Notes: generated by a model from the letters alone, not told the origin. Shown: positions 24,297 to 34,208, counted from the stretch's first letter. The stretch is DNA of 51,536 nucleotides from Gemmatimonadota bacterium (GCA_007125845.1 SLCK01000069.1:1-51536), one strand, 5' to 3'. Program-made: numbers and translations.

Positions 24297-25952
24297 TCAG
24301 TACATGCCGCCCATGCCGCCCATGCCGCCCATTCCACCGCCGGCGCCAGCACCGGCACCACCGTCGTCATCCTCGGGATGCTCCACCACGACGCACTCGG
24401 TGGTCAGGAGAAGCCCCGCAATCGACGCGGCATTCTGGAGCGCCGTCCGAACTACCTTGGTCGGATCGATCACACCGGCCTGGACGAGGTCTTCGTAGAC
24501 CTCGGTCTGGGCGTTGAAGCCGTAGTTCTTCTTCTTTGATTCCCGCGTCTTGGCAACCACGATCGACGCCTCCACACCGGCGTTCGTCGCAATCTGCCGG
24601 ATCGGAGCCTCCAGCGCTCGTCGGAGGATGTCCACGCCGATCTGCTCCGGCTGGCTTTCGAGCTGGAACTCGCCGAGCGCGCTCTGGCACCGAAGCAGGG
24701 CGACGCCTCCACCCGGTACGATGCCCTCCTCGACGGCGGCGCGAGTGGCGTGCAGCGCGTCCTCCACCCGTGCCTTCTTCTCCTTCATCGCGGTCTCGGT
24801 GGCCGCGCCTACGTTGATCACGGCGACACCGCCCGAAAGCTTGGCGAGCCGCTCCTGCAGCTTCTCGCGGTCGTAGTCGGAGGTGGACTTCTCGATCGCC
24901 ACCCGGATCTCCTCGATCCGGCCCTGGATCTTGCCCTCTTCTCCGGAGCCGTCGACGATCGTGGTGTTGTCCTTGTCGATCACGATCCTCTTGGCCTCAC
25001 CCAGGTCAGAAAGCACCGCGTTCTCGAGCTTGAAGCCGAGCTCCTCCGAGATGACCTGGCCTCCGGTGAGGACGGCGATGTCCTGGAGCATGGCCTTGCG
25101 GCGGTCTCCGAACCCGGGCGCCTTGACGGCAGCCACCTTCAGGGTTCCGCGCAGCTTGTTCACCACGAGCGTGGCGAGGGCCTCCCCCTCCACGTCCTCG
25201 GAAATCAGCATGAGCGGACGACCCATCTGAGCCACCTTCTCCAGGATCGGCAGAAGATCCTTCATGTTCGAGATCTTCTTGTCATGGATGAGGATCATCG
25301 GGTCGTCGAGGATCACCTCCATCCGCTCGGGATCCGTCACGAAGTACGGAGAGAGGTACCCGCGATCGAACTGCATCCCCTCCACGGTCTCGAGGGTGGT
25401 CTCGAGGCCCTTGGCCTCCTCGACCGTGATCACGCCGTCCTTGCCCACTTTCTCCATGGCGTCGGCGATGAGATCACCCACCTCGGAATCCGAGTTCGCC
25501 GAGATGGTGCCTACCTGGGCGATCTCCTTCTTGCCCTTCGTCTCGACGGAGAGCCCCTGGAGCTCCTGCACCACCTGAATCACCGCCTTGTCGATCCCAC
25601 GCTTGATCGCCATGGGGTCACTTCCGGCGGTCACGTTCTTGAGCCCCTCCGAGAAGATCGCCTGTGCGAGCACGGTGGCCGTCGTGGTCCCGTCCCCCGC
25701 GATGTCGGAGGTCTTGGTCGCGACCTCCTTGACCATCTGGGCCCCCATGTTCTCGATCGGATCCTCCAACTCTACTTCCTTGGCGACCGTAACGCCGTCC
25801 TTGGTCACCGTCGGGGCCCCGAACTTGCGATCGAGGACCACGTTCCGGCCCTTGGGGCCGAGCGTCACCTTCACGGACCGGCTAAGCTTGTCCACCCCGG
25901 CCTTCAGCTTGGCGCGCGCCTCCGTATCAAAACTCAGATCCTTCGCTGCCAT
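24297..25952 (-). CDS. groEL: Chaperonin GroEL
   Basis: 60-kDa chaperonin subunit. Diagnostic segments: [13 protein letters not shown] and [15 protein letters not shown] near the N-terminus, the ATP-binding [11 protein letters not shown], the apical domain around [12 protein letters not shown], and the C-terminal flexible GGM repeat tail ending in MY. It is 551 residues, normal. It lies 94 nt downstream of groES and is ended by the UUCG hairpin. Confidence 0.99.
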   Translation of the reverse strand: MAAKDLSFDTEARAKLKAGVDKLSRSVKVTLGPKGRNVVLDRKFGAPTVTKDGVTVAKEVELEDPIENMGAQMVKEVATKTSDIAGDGTTTATVLAQAIFSEGLKNVTAGSDPMAIKRGIDKAVIQVVQELQGLSVETKGKKEIAQVGTISANSDSEVGDLIADAMEKVGKDGVITVEEAKGLETTLETVEGMQFDRGYLSPYFVTDPERMEVILDDPMILIHDKKISNMKDLLPILEKVAQMGRPLMLISEDVEGEALATLVVNKLRGTLKVAAVKAPGFGDRRKAMLQDIAVLTGGQVISEELGFKLENAVLSDLGEAKRIVIDKDNTTIVDGSGEEGKIQGRIEEIRVAIEKSTSDYDREKLQERLAKLSGGVAVINVGAATETAMKEKKARVEDALHATRAAVEEGIVPGGGVALLRCQSALGEFQLESQPEQIGVDILRRALEAPIRQIATNAGVEASIVVAKTRESKKKNYGFNAQTEVYEDLVQAGVIDPTKVVRTALQNAASIAGLLLTTECVVVEHPEDDDGGAGAGAGGGMGGMGGMGGMY

Positions 25953-26046
25953 CTTGTCTACTCCTGCGTGTGCGTACGATTCTTAAGGATTGCGGCATCG
26001 GCAAGTCCGCTTCCGGACCCTCGCTGGGGCCTCGGGAACGGACCGA

Positions 26047-26355
26047 TCAACCGTCGATGACGGCGAGAATGTCGGACTCGCGGAGGATGAGGTACTCCTC
26101 ACCGTCCACGGTGACCTCGGTCCCGGAATACTTCCCGTAGAGCACGGTGTCCCCTTCCTTCACATCAGGAGTCAACCGCTCACCCTGATCTGAGAGCTTC
26201 CCCGGGCCCACGGCCACGATCTTGCCCTGCTGAGGCTTCTCTTTCGCGGTGTCGGGAATGTACAGCCCGCCCTGGGTCTTCTCGGCTCCCTCGAGTGCCT
26301 GCACCACCACTCGATCGGCCAGGGGCTGGACTTTCGTGCCGGTCTTCGTCGCCAT
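26047..26355 (-). CDS. groES: Co-chaperonin GroES
   Basis: Heptameric lid of GroEL. The family's PLADRVVVQ start, the mobile loop [20 protein letters not shown], the [19 protein letters not shown] segment and the final DILAVID are visible. It is 102 residues. A strong ribosome binding site (AAGGAGGA) precedes the ATG. It is the first gene of the HrcA-type regulated operon (see CIRCE). Confidence 0.99.
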   Translation of the reverse strand: MATKTGTKVQPLADRVVVQALEGAEKTQGGLYIPDTAKEKPQQGKIVAVGPGKLSDQGERLTPDVKEGDTVLYGKYSGTEVTVDGEEYLILRESDILAVIDG

Positions 26356-26406
26356 CGTTATGTCCTCCTTGCTATACGTAATGAAGTTGGGAGGGTGATC
26401 ACCCTG

Positions 26407-26433
26407 TTAGCACTCGCTAGCAGCGAGTGCTAA
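26407..26433 (-). promoter_or_regulatory. CIRCE operator of groESL
   Basis: Perfect TTAGCACTC-N9-GAGTGCTAA inverted repeat, the binding site of the heat-shock repressor HrcA. It lies just downstream of the predicted start site and 51 nt before the groES ATG. hrcA itself is not in the window. Confidence 0.97.
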
Positions 26434-26446
26434 CCCGCCCGGAGTA

Positions 26447-26474
26447 AATGTATCGACACGACCCGGTGTGTCAA
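26447..26474 (-). promoter_or_regulatory. Sigma70-type promoter of groESL
   Basis: TTGACA (26469-26474) and TACATT (26447-26452) on the minus strand are 16 nt apart. The predicted start is near 26440, directly upstream of CIRCE, the usual arrangement for repression by HrcA. The remaining gap to 26612 shows nothing else. Confidence 0.75.
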
Positions 26475-26612
26475 CCAGTAAGAACCCTTGAAAAAACAAG
26501 GGGTTACGGGGGGTGTCGATGCGGGGTTCGCCGTGTGCGGCCCGGCTTGTCCCAGGGCGGTGCCCGGCTTAGGTTGCCGCGTTCCGGGCGCGCACTTCAT
26601 CCTCCCCCCGCG

Positions 26613-27656
26613 ATGCAGGCATATCACGAGTTGTTGAGGTCCACGAGCCGGACCTTCTCCGTCGGAATCGAGGCGCTCCCCGATCCGCTCCGGGACGCGG
26701 TCACGCTCGCCTACCTCGTCCTCCGTGTCTCCGACTACTACGAGGACTCTCCCACCCTGTCGCGCAAGGAGAAACGCGCCTCGCTGCTCCACTGGGCCGA
26801 GCTTCTCGAGGCCAGCCCAGAGTTGCCGGAGAGCGAAGGCATGGGGCCGCTCACTCGGCACCTTTCACCTCTCGACGGGGAGCTCCCCGACCATCGGGCC
26901 GCCCAGCAGGCCCGGTTCATCCTCGAGGGTCTCGCCGCGCTCCCGTCGCGCTTCCGCGAGCCGATCCGACGTCACACCGTGGATACCACGCGCGGAATGG
27001 CTCGCTGGACGGAACGGGGAGATGACTTTCCCGACGAGGCCGCCCTGGACGAATACATGTTCGAAGTCGCCGGCCGAGTCGGAATCCTGCTCACGGAGCT
27101 TTTCGCCGCCCACTCCCCGAGGGTCAGGAAGAGAAGTCGATCGCTCGGAAAGGTGGCTGTGTCGTTCGGACTCGGGCTGCAGACCGTGAACGTCATCCGA
27201 GGGCTGCACGAAGACCCCGAGCGAGGGTGGACGTACGTGCCCCGGCACCTCGTCTCCGACGTTCACAGAGGAAGTCCGTCCAGTCTGGACCTCCGGAAGC
27301 TGACCTCCGCGGAACAGGAACGCATCCTGGACTTCCTGGTCTGGAAGGCCGCCGGACATATCTCGGACGCGTTGCGATATTGTCAGCTCCTTCCCAGGTG
27401 GGAGCGGGGGATTCGAACCTTTTGCATCGTCCCCGCGCTCCTTGCCGCCCGCACCGCCCTAGTGAGCCGAGGGAACCGACGGGTATTCAGCGAGCCGGTG
27501 AAGGTGGAGCGGAGAGAAGTCGGCCGCATCGTCCTCCGAGCGCGCCTCCTCTTCTTTTCGAACGGATGGTTGGAATGGCAACGCCGCCGAGTCGTCTCTT
27601 CCCTCAAGGAGAGATTGCGAGATGACGACCCGCGAGCTCGAGTCCGACCAGGGTGA
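26613..27656 (+). CDS. Squalene/phytoene synthase family protein
   Basis: A 347-residue trans-isoprenyl head-to-head synthase-like protein. The first Asp-rich motif is DYYED (41-45). The second lies in LGLQTVNVIRGLHED (about 187-201). Here the usual NxxRDxxxD reads N-V-I-R-G-L-H-E-D, so the first Asp is Gly197 while Asp201 remains. The flanking YMFEVAGRVG and GWTYVP match the family. It probably joins two prenyl diphosphates from the IspA line (squalene, phytoene or a diapo product), but the missing Asp makes activity uncertain. The ATG at 26613 has no clear ribosome binding site. The 3' end overlaps convergent coaX by 53 nt. Confidence 0.85.
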   Translation: MQAYHELLRSTSRTFSVGIEALPDPLRDAVTLAYLVLRVSDYYEDSPTLSRKEKRASLLHWAELLEASPELPESEGMGPLTRHLSPLDGELPDHRAAQQARFILEGLAALPSRFREPIRRHTVDTTRGMARWTERGDDFPDEAALDEYMFEVAGRVGILLTELFAAHSPRVRKRSRSLGKVAVSFGLGLQTVNVIRGLHEDPERGWTYVPRHLVSDVHRGSPSSLDLRKLTSAEQERILDFLVWKAAGHISDALRYCQLLPRWERGIRTFCIVPALLAARTALVSRGNRRVFSEPVKVERREVGRIVLRARLLFFSNGWLEWQRRRVVSSLKERLRDDDPRARVRPG

Positions 27657-28386
27657 GGTAGGGGTCCACGGCTTCCACGGTTCGGGAGTGTGAGGCGATG
27701 GCCGCAGCATGCCCGCCCGTCGCCACCACGAACGCGTCCGGCCGACCCCATTCCCTGCGGATGCGGTCCACGATCCCGTCCACGCCATCGACGGCGGAAT
27801 AGAAGAGTCCGCTCTGGAGGCAGGTCTCCGTTCGGCGGCCAATCACCCGCTCGGGAGGCAGGAAGCCTACCCTCGGCAGCTTCGCGGTTTGCCCGGCCAG
27901 CCACTCCTCCCCTGCGAGGAGCCCGGGGGCGATCACCCCGCCTTCAAAGACTCCCTCCGAGGTGATGCAATCGTACGTCGTGGCAGTACCGAAATCCACC
28001 ACGATCGCATCACGGGCGAAGAGATGTGCGCTGGCCAGGGTGTTCGCGATCCGATCCGCTCCCACGGTGCGGGGCTCCTCCACCTCGAGTCGGATCGGAA
28101 GACCGGCCACGCCTTCGAGCAGGAGGATCTCGTCGAGCCCGATGGAGGCGAGCGCCCGGCGCAGGAGCTCGGTCTGCCGGGGTACGACCGATCCCAGCAC
28201 GGCCCGACGAACGTCGGAGGTCGCCGATCCACTCTCCGCCAGGAAGCTCCGGACCAGGAGGCCGAGCTCATCCGGCGTTCTCGGAACCGGAGTGGCGTAG
28301 CGCCAGTGTCCGGAGAGCGTGAGCTCCTCCCCCGGGAAGATCCCGATCACCGTCTCCGTGTTTCCGACGTCGATCACCATGTGCAT
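27604..28386 (-). CDS. coaX: Type III pantothenate kinase
   Basis: First step of CoA synthesis. ASKHA-type motifs: DVGNTETVIGIF at the N-terminus, GADRIANTLAS, the DFGTATTYDCI Asp motif and GGVIAPGL. The 260-residue length is typical for CoaX. It begins MHMVID; the second Met is an equally possible start. It follows birA by 43 nt, a common coaX-birA pairing, and ends the secD-to-coaX run. Confidence 0.95.
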   Translation of the reverse strand: MHMVIDVGNTETVIGIFPGEELTLSGHWRYATPVPRTPDELGLLVRSFLAESGSATSDVRRAVLGSVVPRQTELLRRALASIGLDEILLLEGVAGLPIRLEVEEPRTVGADRIANTLASAHLFARDAIVVDFGTATTYDCITSEGVFEGGVIAPGLLAGEEWLAGQTAKLPRVGFLPPERVIGRRTETCLQSGLFYSAVDGVDGIVDRIRREWGRPDAFVVATGGHAAAIASHSRTVEAVDPYLTLVGLELAGRHLAISP

Positions 28387-28429
28387 GTTTCGCCCCCTCT
28401 CCTATCCCGGCCACCGCGGATGACCCGCC

Positions 28430-29284
28430 TCACGACTCTCGACCCCGCCGCGTGTGGAGAGCGGCTGACTCGCCGGGGGTCGTGAGTCGAACGCTCCCGG
28501 ACCGCACCACGGTCTTCCGTCCATCGCCGTCCACAATCACGAGGCCGCCGTCGTCGGCGATCCCAAGAACCACTCCCCTGAGCCCTCCCTCGCACATCAC
28601 CTCGGCCCTGCGCAGACGATCCCGCGCCTCCCACTCCGCTCGTAGCTTCTCAGACACGGTCGGGGGTGGGGGATTCGCCCAACACCTCAACTCCATGGCA
28701 AGCAGCCGGGCCAAATCCGGCTCCGCGACCGGAGCTCCGCAGACCTCCTCGAGGTAGGTAGCCGTCGACAGAAGCTCCTGCGGCACCCCCACACGGGGTG
28801 GGCGCAGGTTGACCCCGATACCGGCGAGCACCGCAGACTCGCCGGCCACGGACTCTCCCCCCACCATCTCGCAGAGCACACCCCCGACCTTCCGATCACC
28901 GAGGAGAAGATCGTTTGGCCACTTGAGGCCGACCAACGCTCCGGAAGCCGCCTCAATCGCTCGCGCGGCGGCAACCCCCACCGCAAGCGGCAATACCGCC
29001 GAGATCGTGCCGGGCCGGATGGGAAGCACGAAGGAGATCCAGAGTCCGGAGTCCTCGGCGGAGTGCCACCGGGCTCCGCCCCGCCCCCTTCCTTCGGTCT
29101 GAGCACCCGCCACCACTGCTGTGAGGTCGGCGGCTCCTTCGGCCACCAGCTCCCTTGCCCTCAGGTTCGTGGACGGAAGGCGCCGATACACCTCCAGGCG
29201 CGGCACACCTAGACGTTGCGCCCATTCCTCCATCGAGCCACCTGCCCAGGCGGAGGGGACCAGGTCGCTTTCGGCCGTGCCCAT
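28430..29284 (-). CDS. birA: Biotin-[acetyl-CoA-carboxylase] ligase (no HTH domain)
   Basis: Attaches biotin to carrier proteins. Core motifs: STNLRARELV, GRGRGGARWHS (biotinoyl-AMP loop), LKWPNDLLL with the catalytic Lys, and KVGGVLCEMVG, followed by a C-terminal SH3-like domain (LRGVVLGIADDGGLVIVDGDG). The 284 residues lack the N-terminal DNA-binding domain, so it is a group I enzyme without repressor function. The ATG shares one base with the nadC stop (TGATG). Confidence 0.95.
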   Translation of the reverse strand: MGTAESDLVPSAWAGGSMEEWAQRLGVPRLEVYRRLPSTNLRARELVAEGAADLTAVVAGAQTEGRGRGGARWHSAEDSGLWISFVLPIRPGTISAVLPLAVGVAAARAIEAASGALVGLKWPNDLLLGDRKVGGVLCEMVGGESVAGESAVLAGIGVNLRPPRVGVPQELLSTATYLEEVCGAPVAEPDLARLLAMELRCWANPPPPTVSEKLRAEWEARDRLRRAEVMCEGGLRGVVLGIADDGGLVIVDGDGRKTVVRSGSVRLTTPGESAALHTRRGRES

Positions 29285-30156
29285 CAGCTCGTCCGTCCCG
29301 GACGCCCCACGACCCGGAGGGACAGGTCGGCGGTCGGCGCCGAGTGCGTGAGAGCGCCGACCGAGATCCACTCGACACCGGTCTCGGCCACTTCGCGGAC
29401 CCGCTCGAGAGTCATATTTCCCGAGGCCTCGAGCTCCGGTCTGGGCGGAGGCCACGTGCTCACTTCCTCCACCGCCCGCCTCAGCTCTCCAAGCTCCATG
29501 TTGTCGAGCAGAATCCGGTTGACTGCGAGCTCGCGCAGCCCGGACAACTGGTCGAGCGCGGCCACTTCCACCTCGAGCGGCAAACCCTTCCGGTCCACGT
29601 CGCGCACTCTCCTCACCGCTTGCTCGATTCCGCCGGCCGCGACGATGTGGTTGTCTTTGACCAGCACCATGTCGTAGAGCCCCATGCGGTGGTTTTCCCC
29701 TCCGCCCGCCCGTACCGCTTCCTTCTCCAGGCGACGCCATCCTGGAGTGGTTTTCCGGGTGTCCGTGATCCGGGCTCCGGTCCCGGCGACACGGTCCACG
29801 AAACGGCGCGTCAGCGTTGCGATCCCGGACAATCTCCCGAGGAAGTTGAGCGCCGTGCGTTCGGCGGTGAGAATTCCCCGTGCCTTTCCCCGGACCCGGA
29901 GCACCGGGTCGCCGGTCTCCGCTCGACCCCCGTCTGGAACGAGGGTCTCTACCTCGAGGCCGTCGTCAACTCGAAGGAAGACTCGCTCCACCAAGGCGGC
30001 CCCGGCGACGACAATCGATTCCTTCGCCACAACGACGGCCTCCGCTCGCTGCCCGGCATCGACCGTCCATTCGCTCGTCCAGTCGCCCTCGCCCACGTCT
30101 TCGTCAAGCGCCGCCGAGAGCAGTCGCTCGATCTCCGGGTCCAACTGCCTCTCCAT
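29284..30156 (-). CDS. nadC: Nicotinate-nucleotide pyrophosphorylase (quinolinate PRTase)
   Basis: Converts quinolinate and PRPP to nicotinate mononucleotide in NAD synthesis. Diagnostic stretches: TAERTALNFLGRLSGIAT, DTRKTTPGWRRLEKEAV, GGGENHRMGLYDMVLVKDNH, and EVEVAALDQL. The length from ATG 30156 is 290 residues, with GGAGGG upstream. The open frame reaches further upstream but only re-reads the bshA 3' end. It feeds the same cofactor pool as nadK. Confidence 0.96.
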   Translation of the reverse strand: MERQLDPEIERLLSAALDEDVGEGDWTSEWTVDAGQRAEAVVVAKESIVVAGAALVERVFLRVDDGLEVETLVPDGGRAETGDPVLRVRGKARGILTAERTALNFLGRLSGIATLTRRFVDRVAGTGARITDTRKTTPGWRRLEKEAVRAGGGENHRMGLYDMVLVKDNHIVAAGGIEQAVRRVRDVDRKGLPLEVEVAALDQLSGLRELAVNRILLDNMELGELRRAVEEVSTWPPPRPELEASGNMTLERVREVAETGVEWISVGALTHSAPTADLSLRVVGRPGRTS

Positions 30157-30203
30157 ATTCTCTTCCCTCCTCCGATTCCAAGCGGGCGTCAAGCGAGCGT
30201 GGA

Positions 30204-31352
30204 TCAGGCGGACCCGACCGGCCCACCGCCCTCGAGCACTTCCCGGTAGTAGGACTCGTAGACGGGAACCACGCGCTCGGCGCTGAAGCGGTCCACCGCG
30301 ATCCCGCGCCCGGCCGCGCTCATCTCCTCCCAGAGGCTCTCCGACGAAAGGAGCCGGACCGCGCCTTCGGCCATCGCAGGTACGTCGCCATTGGGGAAGA
30401 GGAAGCCGCTGACCCCGTCCTCCACGACCTCCGGCACGCCTCCCACCGCAGAGGCGACGACGGGGGTACCGCAGGCCATCGCCTCGAGCGCCGCGAGGCC
30501 GAACGACTCTGACTCGCTGGGAAGGAGGAAGAGATCCGCACATGCGAGTAGCTCGTCGACCGACGTGTGCTTTCCGAGGAAGCTCACCCCGTCCGCGACG
30601 CCGAGCTTCTGGGCGACCCGCTGGGCCCGAGGGCGGTCCGGGCCGTCACCCACCATGATGAGACGGCTCGGAATCTTCTCCCTGACCCGGGCGAAGATCC
30701 CCACCACGTGCTCGACGCGCTTGACCCTCCGGAAGTTCGACACGTGCATCAGGATCTTCTCGCCATCAGGAGCGAGGGTGCCCCGGTGGCACGGCTTTCG
30801 GTCCCGCTTGTAATTCTCGGTGTTGATGAAATTCGGAATCACCCGGATTCGCCGTGCATCGACGTCGAAGTTGCGCTCGGTCTCTTCCCGGAGAAAGGAC
30901 GAAACCGCTGTGATCCCGTCCGATTTCAAAATCGAGAACCGGGTGATCGAGTGGAAGGAGGGATGTTGTCCCACAAGGGTGATGTCCGTGCCGTGGAGGG
31001 TGGTCACGATCTTCGGCGCGTCCGGACCCTGGTGCATCTCCCTCGCGATCCAGGCGGAAGCGGCGTGCGGGATGGCATAGTGGACGTGAACCAGGTCCAG
31101 GTCATACTCCCGCGCCACCTGGTGGATCGACACTGCGAGGGCGAGAGAGTAGGGGGGATGCTCGAAGAGCGGATACTGATCCATCTCCACCTCGTGGAAA
31201 TAGACCCGCTCCTGAAAACCCGCCAATCGAAATGGTTGGGCGTAGGATATGAAGTGGATCTCGTGCCCGCGCCCTGCGAGCTCCAGCCCGAGCTCGGTCG
31301 CAACCGCTCCAGATCCGCCGTAGGTGGGGTGGCAGGCAATTCCGATCTTCAC
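30204..31352 (-). CDS. bshA: N-acetyl-alpha-D-glucosaminyl L-malate synthase BshA
   Basis: GT4 glycosyltransferase that starts bacillithiol synthesis by linking GlcNAc to L-malate. The N-terminus is nearly diagnostic: KIGIACHPTYGGSGAVATELG, GHEIHFISYAQPFRL, FHEVEMDQYPLFEHPPYSLAL, and VHVHYAIPHAASAWIA. The C-terminal half has the GT4 donor site (LLPSESESFGLAALEAMACGTPVVAS). It is 382 residues. bshB and bshC are not in the window. The finding implies bacillithiol rather than glutathione as the main low-molecular-weight thiol. Confidence 0.93.
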   Translation of the reverse strand: MKIGIACHPTYGGSGAVATELGLELAGRGHEIHFISYAQPFRLAGFQERVYFHEVEMDQYPLFEHPPYSLALAVSIHQVAREYDLDLVHVHYAIPHAASAWIAREMHQGPDAPKIVTTLHGTDITLVGQHPSFHSITRFSILKSDGITAVSSFLREETERNFDVDARRIRVIPNFINTENYKRDRKPCHRGTLAPDGEKILMHVSNFRRVKRVEHVVGIFARVREKIPSRLIMVGDGPDRPRAQRVAQKLGVADGVSFLGKHTSVDELLACADLFLLPSESESFGLAALEAMACGTPVVASAVGGVPEVVEDGVSGFLFPNGDVPAMAEGAVRLLSSESLWEEMSAAGRGIAVDRFSAERVVPVYESYYREVLEGGGPVGSA

Positions 31353-31441
31353 GTGGCGAGTGCTCCTTCCCGTCGACTTGAATCTCCACCCGCTTGAAAT
31401 CGTGCCCCGTGGGTCGAGTCGGGGCTCCTACCCCCTCCCGA

Positions 31442-32371
31442 CTACTCCGATCCGGCCCACCAAGCCGCCACGGCATCGACCTGTTCCTCGATGGGTCGGG
31501 TCGCGTCGAGCTCCAGGATCCGGTCGGCGGTGAGCTGGTTCCGATACCAGGTGAGCTGCCTGCGAGCGTAGGCCCGGGTGGCCCGCTGGACCGCGAGGAC
31601 GGCCTCGTCGAGCGACAGCTCTCCCCGAAGCAGCCCCGCCGCCTCCCGGTAGCCGGTGCCGCTCATGCCCGGGTCCTCCGGCGACACGCCGGCTGAGAGC
31701 AGAAGTCGAACCTCCGTGAGCAATCCGTGCTCGAACATACGTTGGGCGCGCTGGTCGATACGCCGATAGAGCTCTTCTCTGGGAAGCACGAGAAGCACTA
31801 CGTCGATGTCGATCGGATCCCCATCGGCGGGAGCATGGCGGTGCCACCAGGACATCGACCGTCCGGTCAGCAATGGGAGCTCCAATGTCCGGGAGAGGCG
31901 CTGCCGTCCACCCGCAGCCGCGAGCTCGGCCCGGTCGGGATCCAGTAGCGCGGCCCAGCGCTCCAACGTGTCGAGCGGTTGGCCACGGAGCCACCGGCGG
32001 AGCCGGACCCGGCGCTCCTCGTCCAGGGGCGGCTCCGCGAAGATCGGTTCGGTCAGCGATTTGAGGAAGAACCCGGTTCCACCCACCAGGACGGGAACGC
32101 GTCCTCTTGCGTGGATGGCCCGAATCCAACCTCTCGCCTCCCGGGCGAAGCGGCCAGCCGAGTACCGCTCCCGGGGCTCGATCAGGTCCAGGCCATGATG
32201 GGGAACGTGCTCCCGGACCTCGACGGCCACCTTGTCCGTGCCGACATCCATGCCACGGTAGACCTGGCGGGAGTCCATCGAGATGATCTCTCCGTCCAAT
32301 CGGAGAGCGATTGGTACGGAGAGCGCCGTCTTCCCCGAGGCGGTCGGACCCACGAGCCCGAGCACCTTCAC
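31442..32371 (-). CDS. miaA: tRNA dimethylallyltransferase
   Basis: Adds a dimethylallyl group to A37 of UNN-reading tRNAs. The P-loop GPTASGKT is at residues 8-15, followed by DSRQVYRGMDVGTDK, the VGGTGFFLKSL motif, and a C-terminal RRQLTWYRNQ typical of MiaA. It is 309 residues. The ATG overlaps the mutL stop by 4 nt; mutL-miaA coupling is widespread. It uses DMAPP from the MEP route whose first enzyme is also in this window. Confidence 0.96.
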   Translation of the reverse strand: MKVLGLVGPTASGKTALSVPIALRLDGEIISMDSRQVYRGMDVGTDKVAVEVREHVPHHGLDLIEPRERYSAGRFAREARGWIRAIHARGRVPVLVGGTGFFLKSLTEPIFAEPPLDEERRVRLRRWLRGQPLDTLERWAALLDPDRAELAAAGGRQRLSRTLELPLLTGRSMSWWHRHAPADGDPIDIDVVLLVLPREELYRRIDQRAQRMFEHGLLTEVRLLLSAGVSPEDPGMSGTGYREAAGLLRGELSLDEAVLAVQRATRAYARRQLTWYRNQLTADRILELDATRPIEEQVDAVAAWWAGSE

Positions 32372-34158
32372 CGACCGAACTTCCTCTCCAGCTCTCCCCG
32401 GGAGAGTCGCACCGTGGTGGGTCGGCCATGTACGTCGTGATAGGGCAGCTCCGTTTCGAAAAGCCGCTCGAAGAGCTCCCGGATCTCCCGCGGGTCCAGA
32501 ATCTGTCCCGCCTTCACCGCAGCCTTGCAGGCGAAGCTCATCGCGACCCGCTCATGCTGGTTCCCGGCGGCGCGAACGAGCTCGGAGCCGTGGGCGAGCT
32601 CCTCGATCATCTCCCGGAAGCACCGCTCCGCGTCGAAATAGGGATGCGGGGTCGGCACCGCGTGCACGATCACCGTATCGCCCCCGAAGCCCTCCACCTC
32701 GAACCCCGTCCTGAGGAGCAGACCTCCAAGGTCCTCGACCACCTGGAACTCTGCGGGAGTCAACCGGATGGTGAGAGGAAAAAGGAGCCGCTGACCCGCC
32801 TCTTCCCCGTCCTGGAAGCTCCGCATGATCTCCTCGAACAGGACGCGCTCGTGGGCAGCGTGTTGGTCAATGAGAAGGAGCCCGTCCCGCACTTCTGCAA
32901 GGATCCAGGACCGGTGCACCTGCCAGAGGCGAGGCGGCACCTCTCCGTCGGGACGATCCAGGCTCTGCCGGTCCGAACCCTGCCGCTCCTCCCGAGCTTG
33001 GACGTTGGAGTCCGCTTGCGAGGCCGGTTCGCCGGGCGATCGGCTGGCCAGGAAGAGGGCCATCTGGGACTCCTCTTCCGACTCTTCTCCTCCGTGGGCG
33101 CCGGCATCGCGCTCGCGCACCTGCAGGCGCGGCGCCCGTGGGCGATGGTCCAGAGTCGCCGCGCTGTCCTCGCCCTCGAGGGCCGTGCGAATCGCGTCCT
33201 CCACGAGCGTCTCGATTCCGTGGCGATCGCTGAAGCGGACCTCGGCCTTTGACGGATGCACATTCACGTCGACCGTCGCCGGGTCGGCTTCGAGGAAGAG
33301 GAAGAGCCACGGCCGGTGCTCCCGGGGAACGGTGGTCCGGTAGCCGCGATCCGCGGCCTGAAGCAGAGAAGGCTCCCGGAACGGGCGGTCTCGCAGAAAC
33401 AGGTACGCCCTGCGAAACCCGGGGCGTGTGGCATCCGGCCTCTGAATCACGCCCCTCACACCCAGGCTCCCCTCCCGAGCCTCGACCGCCAGGAGCTGCT
33501 CGGCGACCTCCTCTCCCCAAAGAGCCCCGATTCGATCCACCACGTCGGTGGATGACGGGAGATCGAGGAGCGTGCGGTCGTCCGAGGTGAGCGAGAAGCC
33601 CACGGACGGTTGTGCGAGAGCGAGTGCTGAGATGGCCTCACTCACCACCCTGGCCTCGGCGGCGGCCGCCTTCAAGAACTTCCCCCGAGCGGGCGCGTTG
33701 AAGAAGAGGTTCTCGACCGCGACCGTGGTTCCGCGGGTGCGGGAGACCTCCTCGACCGCCGTGATCGTGCCCCCGCGAGCTCGGATGCGCGTCCCGACCT
33801 CCTCCCCGTTCGCGTACGTCTCCAGTGCGAACCGGGACACGGAGGCGATGGAAGGAAGGGCCTCGCCCCGAAAGCCGAAGGTCGGAACCCCACGGAGGTC
33901 CTCGGCGGAGCCGATCTTGGACGTGGCATGGCGGTCGAGTGCCAGCAGGGCGTCCTCCCGACTCATCCCGGAACCGTCATCCGAGACCCGGATCAGACGC
34001 TTCCCCCCGCTTCGCAGCTGGATCTCGATCGTCCGGGCCCCGGCATCCAGGGAGTTCTCGACCAGCTCCTTGACGACTGAAGCGGGTCGCTCCACGACCT
34101 CTCCGGCCGCGATCTGGTTGACCACACTGTCGGGAAGGATCCGGATGGTTCGTGGCAT
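32368..34158 (-). CDS. mutL: DNA mismatch repair protein MutL
   Basis: GHKL ATPase of mismatch repair. N-terminal motifs: AGEVVERPASVVKELVENSLDAG (split by domain), DDGSGM, and FGFRGEALPSI. A Glu/Ser/Arg-rich linker (about residues 345-400) leads to the C-terminal dimerisation domain. It has DQHAAHERVLFE, matching the DQHA-x2-E-x4-E metal site of MutL proteins that nick DNA themselves, which fits an organism without MutH. The CPHGRP-type motif is altered (DVHGRP). It is 596 residues. Confidence 0.96.
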   Translation of the reverse strand: MPRTIRILPDSVVNQIAAGEVVERPASVVKELVENSLDAGARTIEIQLRSGGKRLIRVSDDGSGMSREDALLALDRHATSKIGSAEDLRGVPTFGFRGEALPSIASVSRFALETYANGEEVGTRIRARGGTITAVEEVSRTRGTTVAVENLFFNAPARGKFLKAAAAEARVVSEAISALALAQPSVGFSLTSDDRTLLDLPSSTDVVDRIGALWGEEVAEQLLAVEAREGSLGVRGVIQRPDATRPGFRRAYLFLRDRPFREPSLLQAADRGYRTTVPREHRPWLFLFLEADPATVDVNVHPSKAEVRFSDRHGIETLVEDAIRTALEGEDSAATLDHRPRAPRLQVRERDAGAHGGEESEEESQMALFLASRSPGEPASQADSNVQAREERQGSDRQSLDRPDGEVPPRLWQVHRSWILAEVRDGLLLIDQHAAHERVLFEEIMRSFQDGEEAGQRLLFPLTIRLTPAEFQVVEDLGGLLLRTGFEVEGFGGDTVIVHAVPTPHPYFDAERCFREMIEELAHGSELVRAAGNQHERVAMSFACKAAVKAGQILDPREIRELFERLFETELPYHDVHGRPTTVRLSRGELERKFGR

Positions 34159-34208
34159 CGCTCGACGGGAGAGTGGCGCGAAATCGGGGATCGGGAGTCG
34201 ATGCCCCC

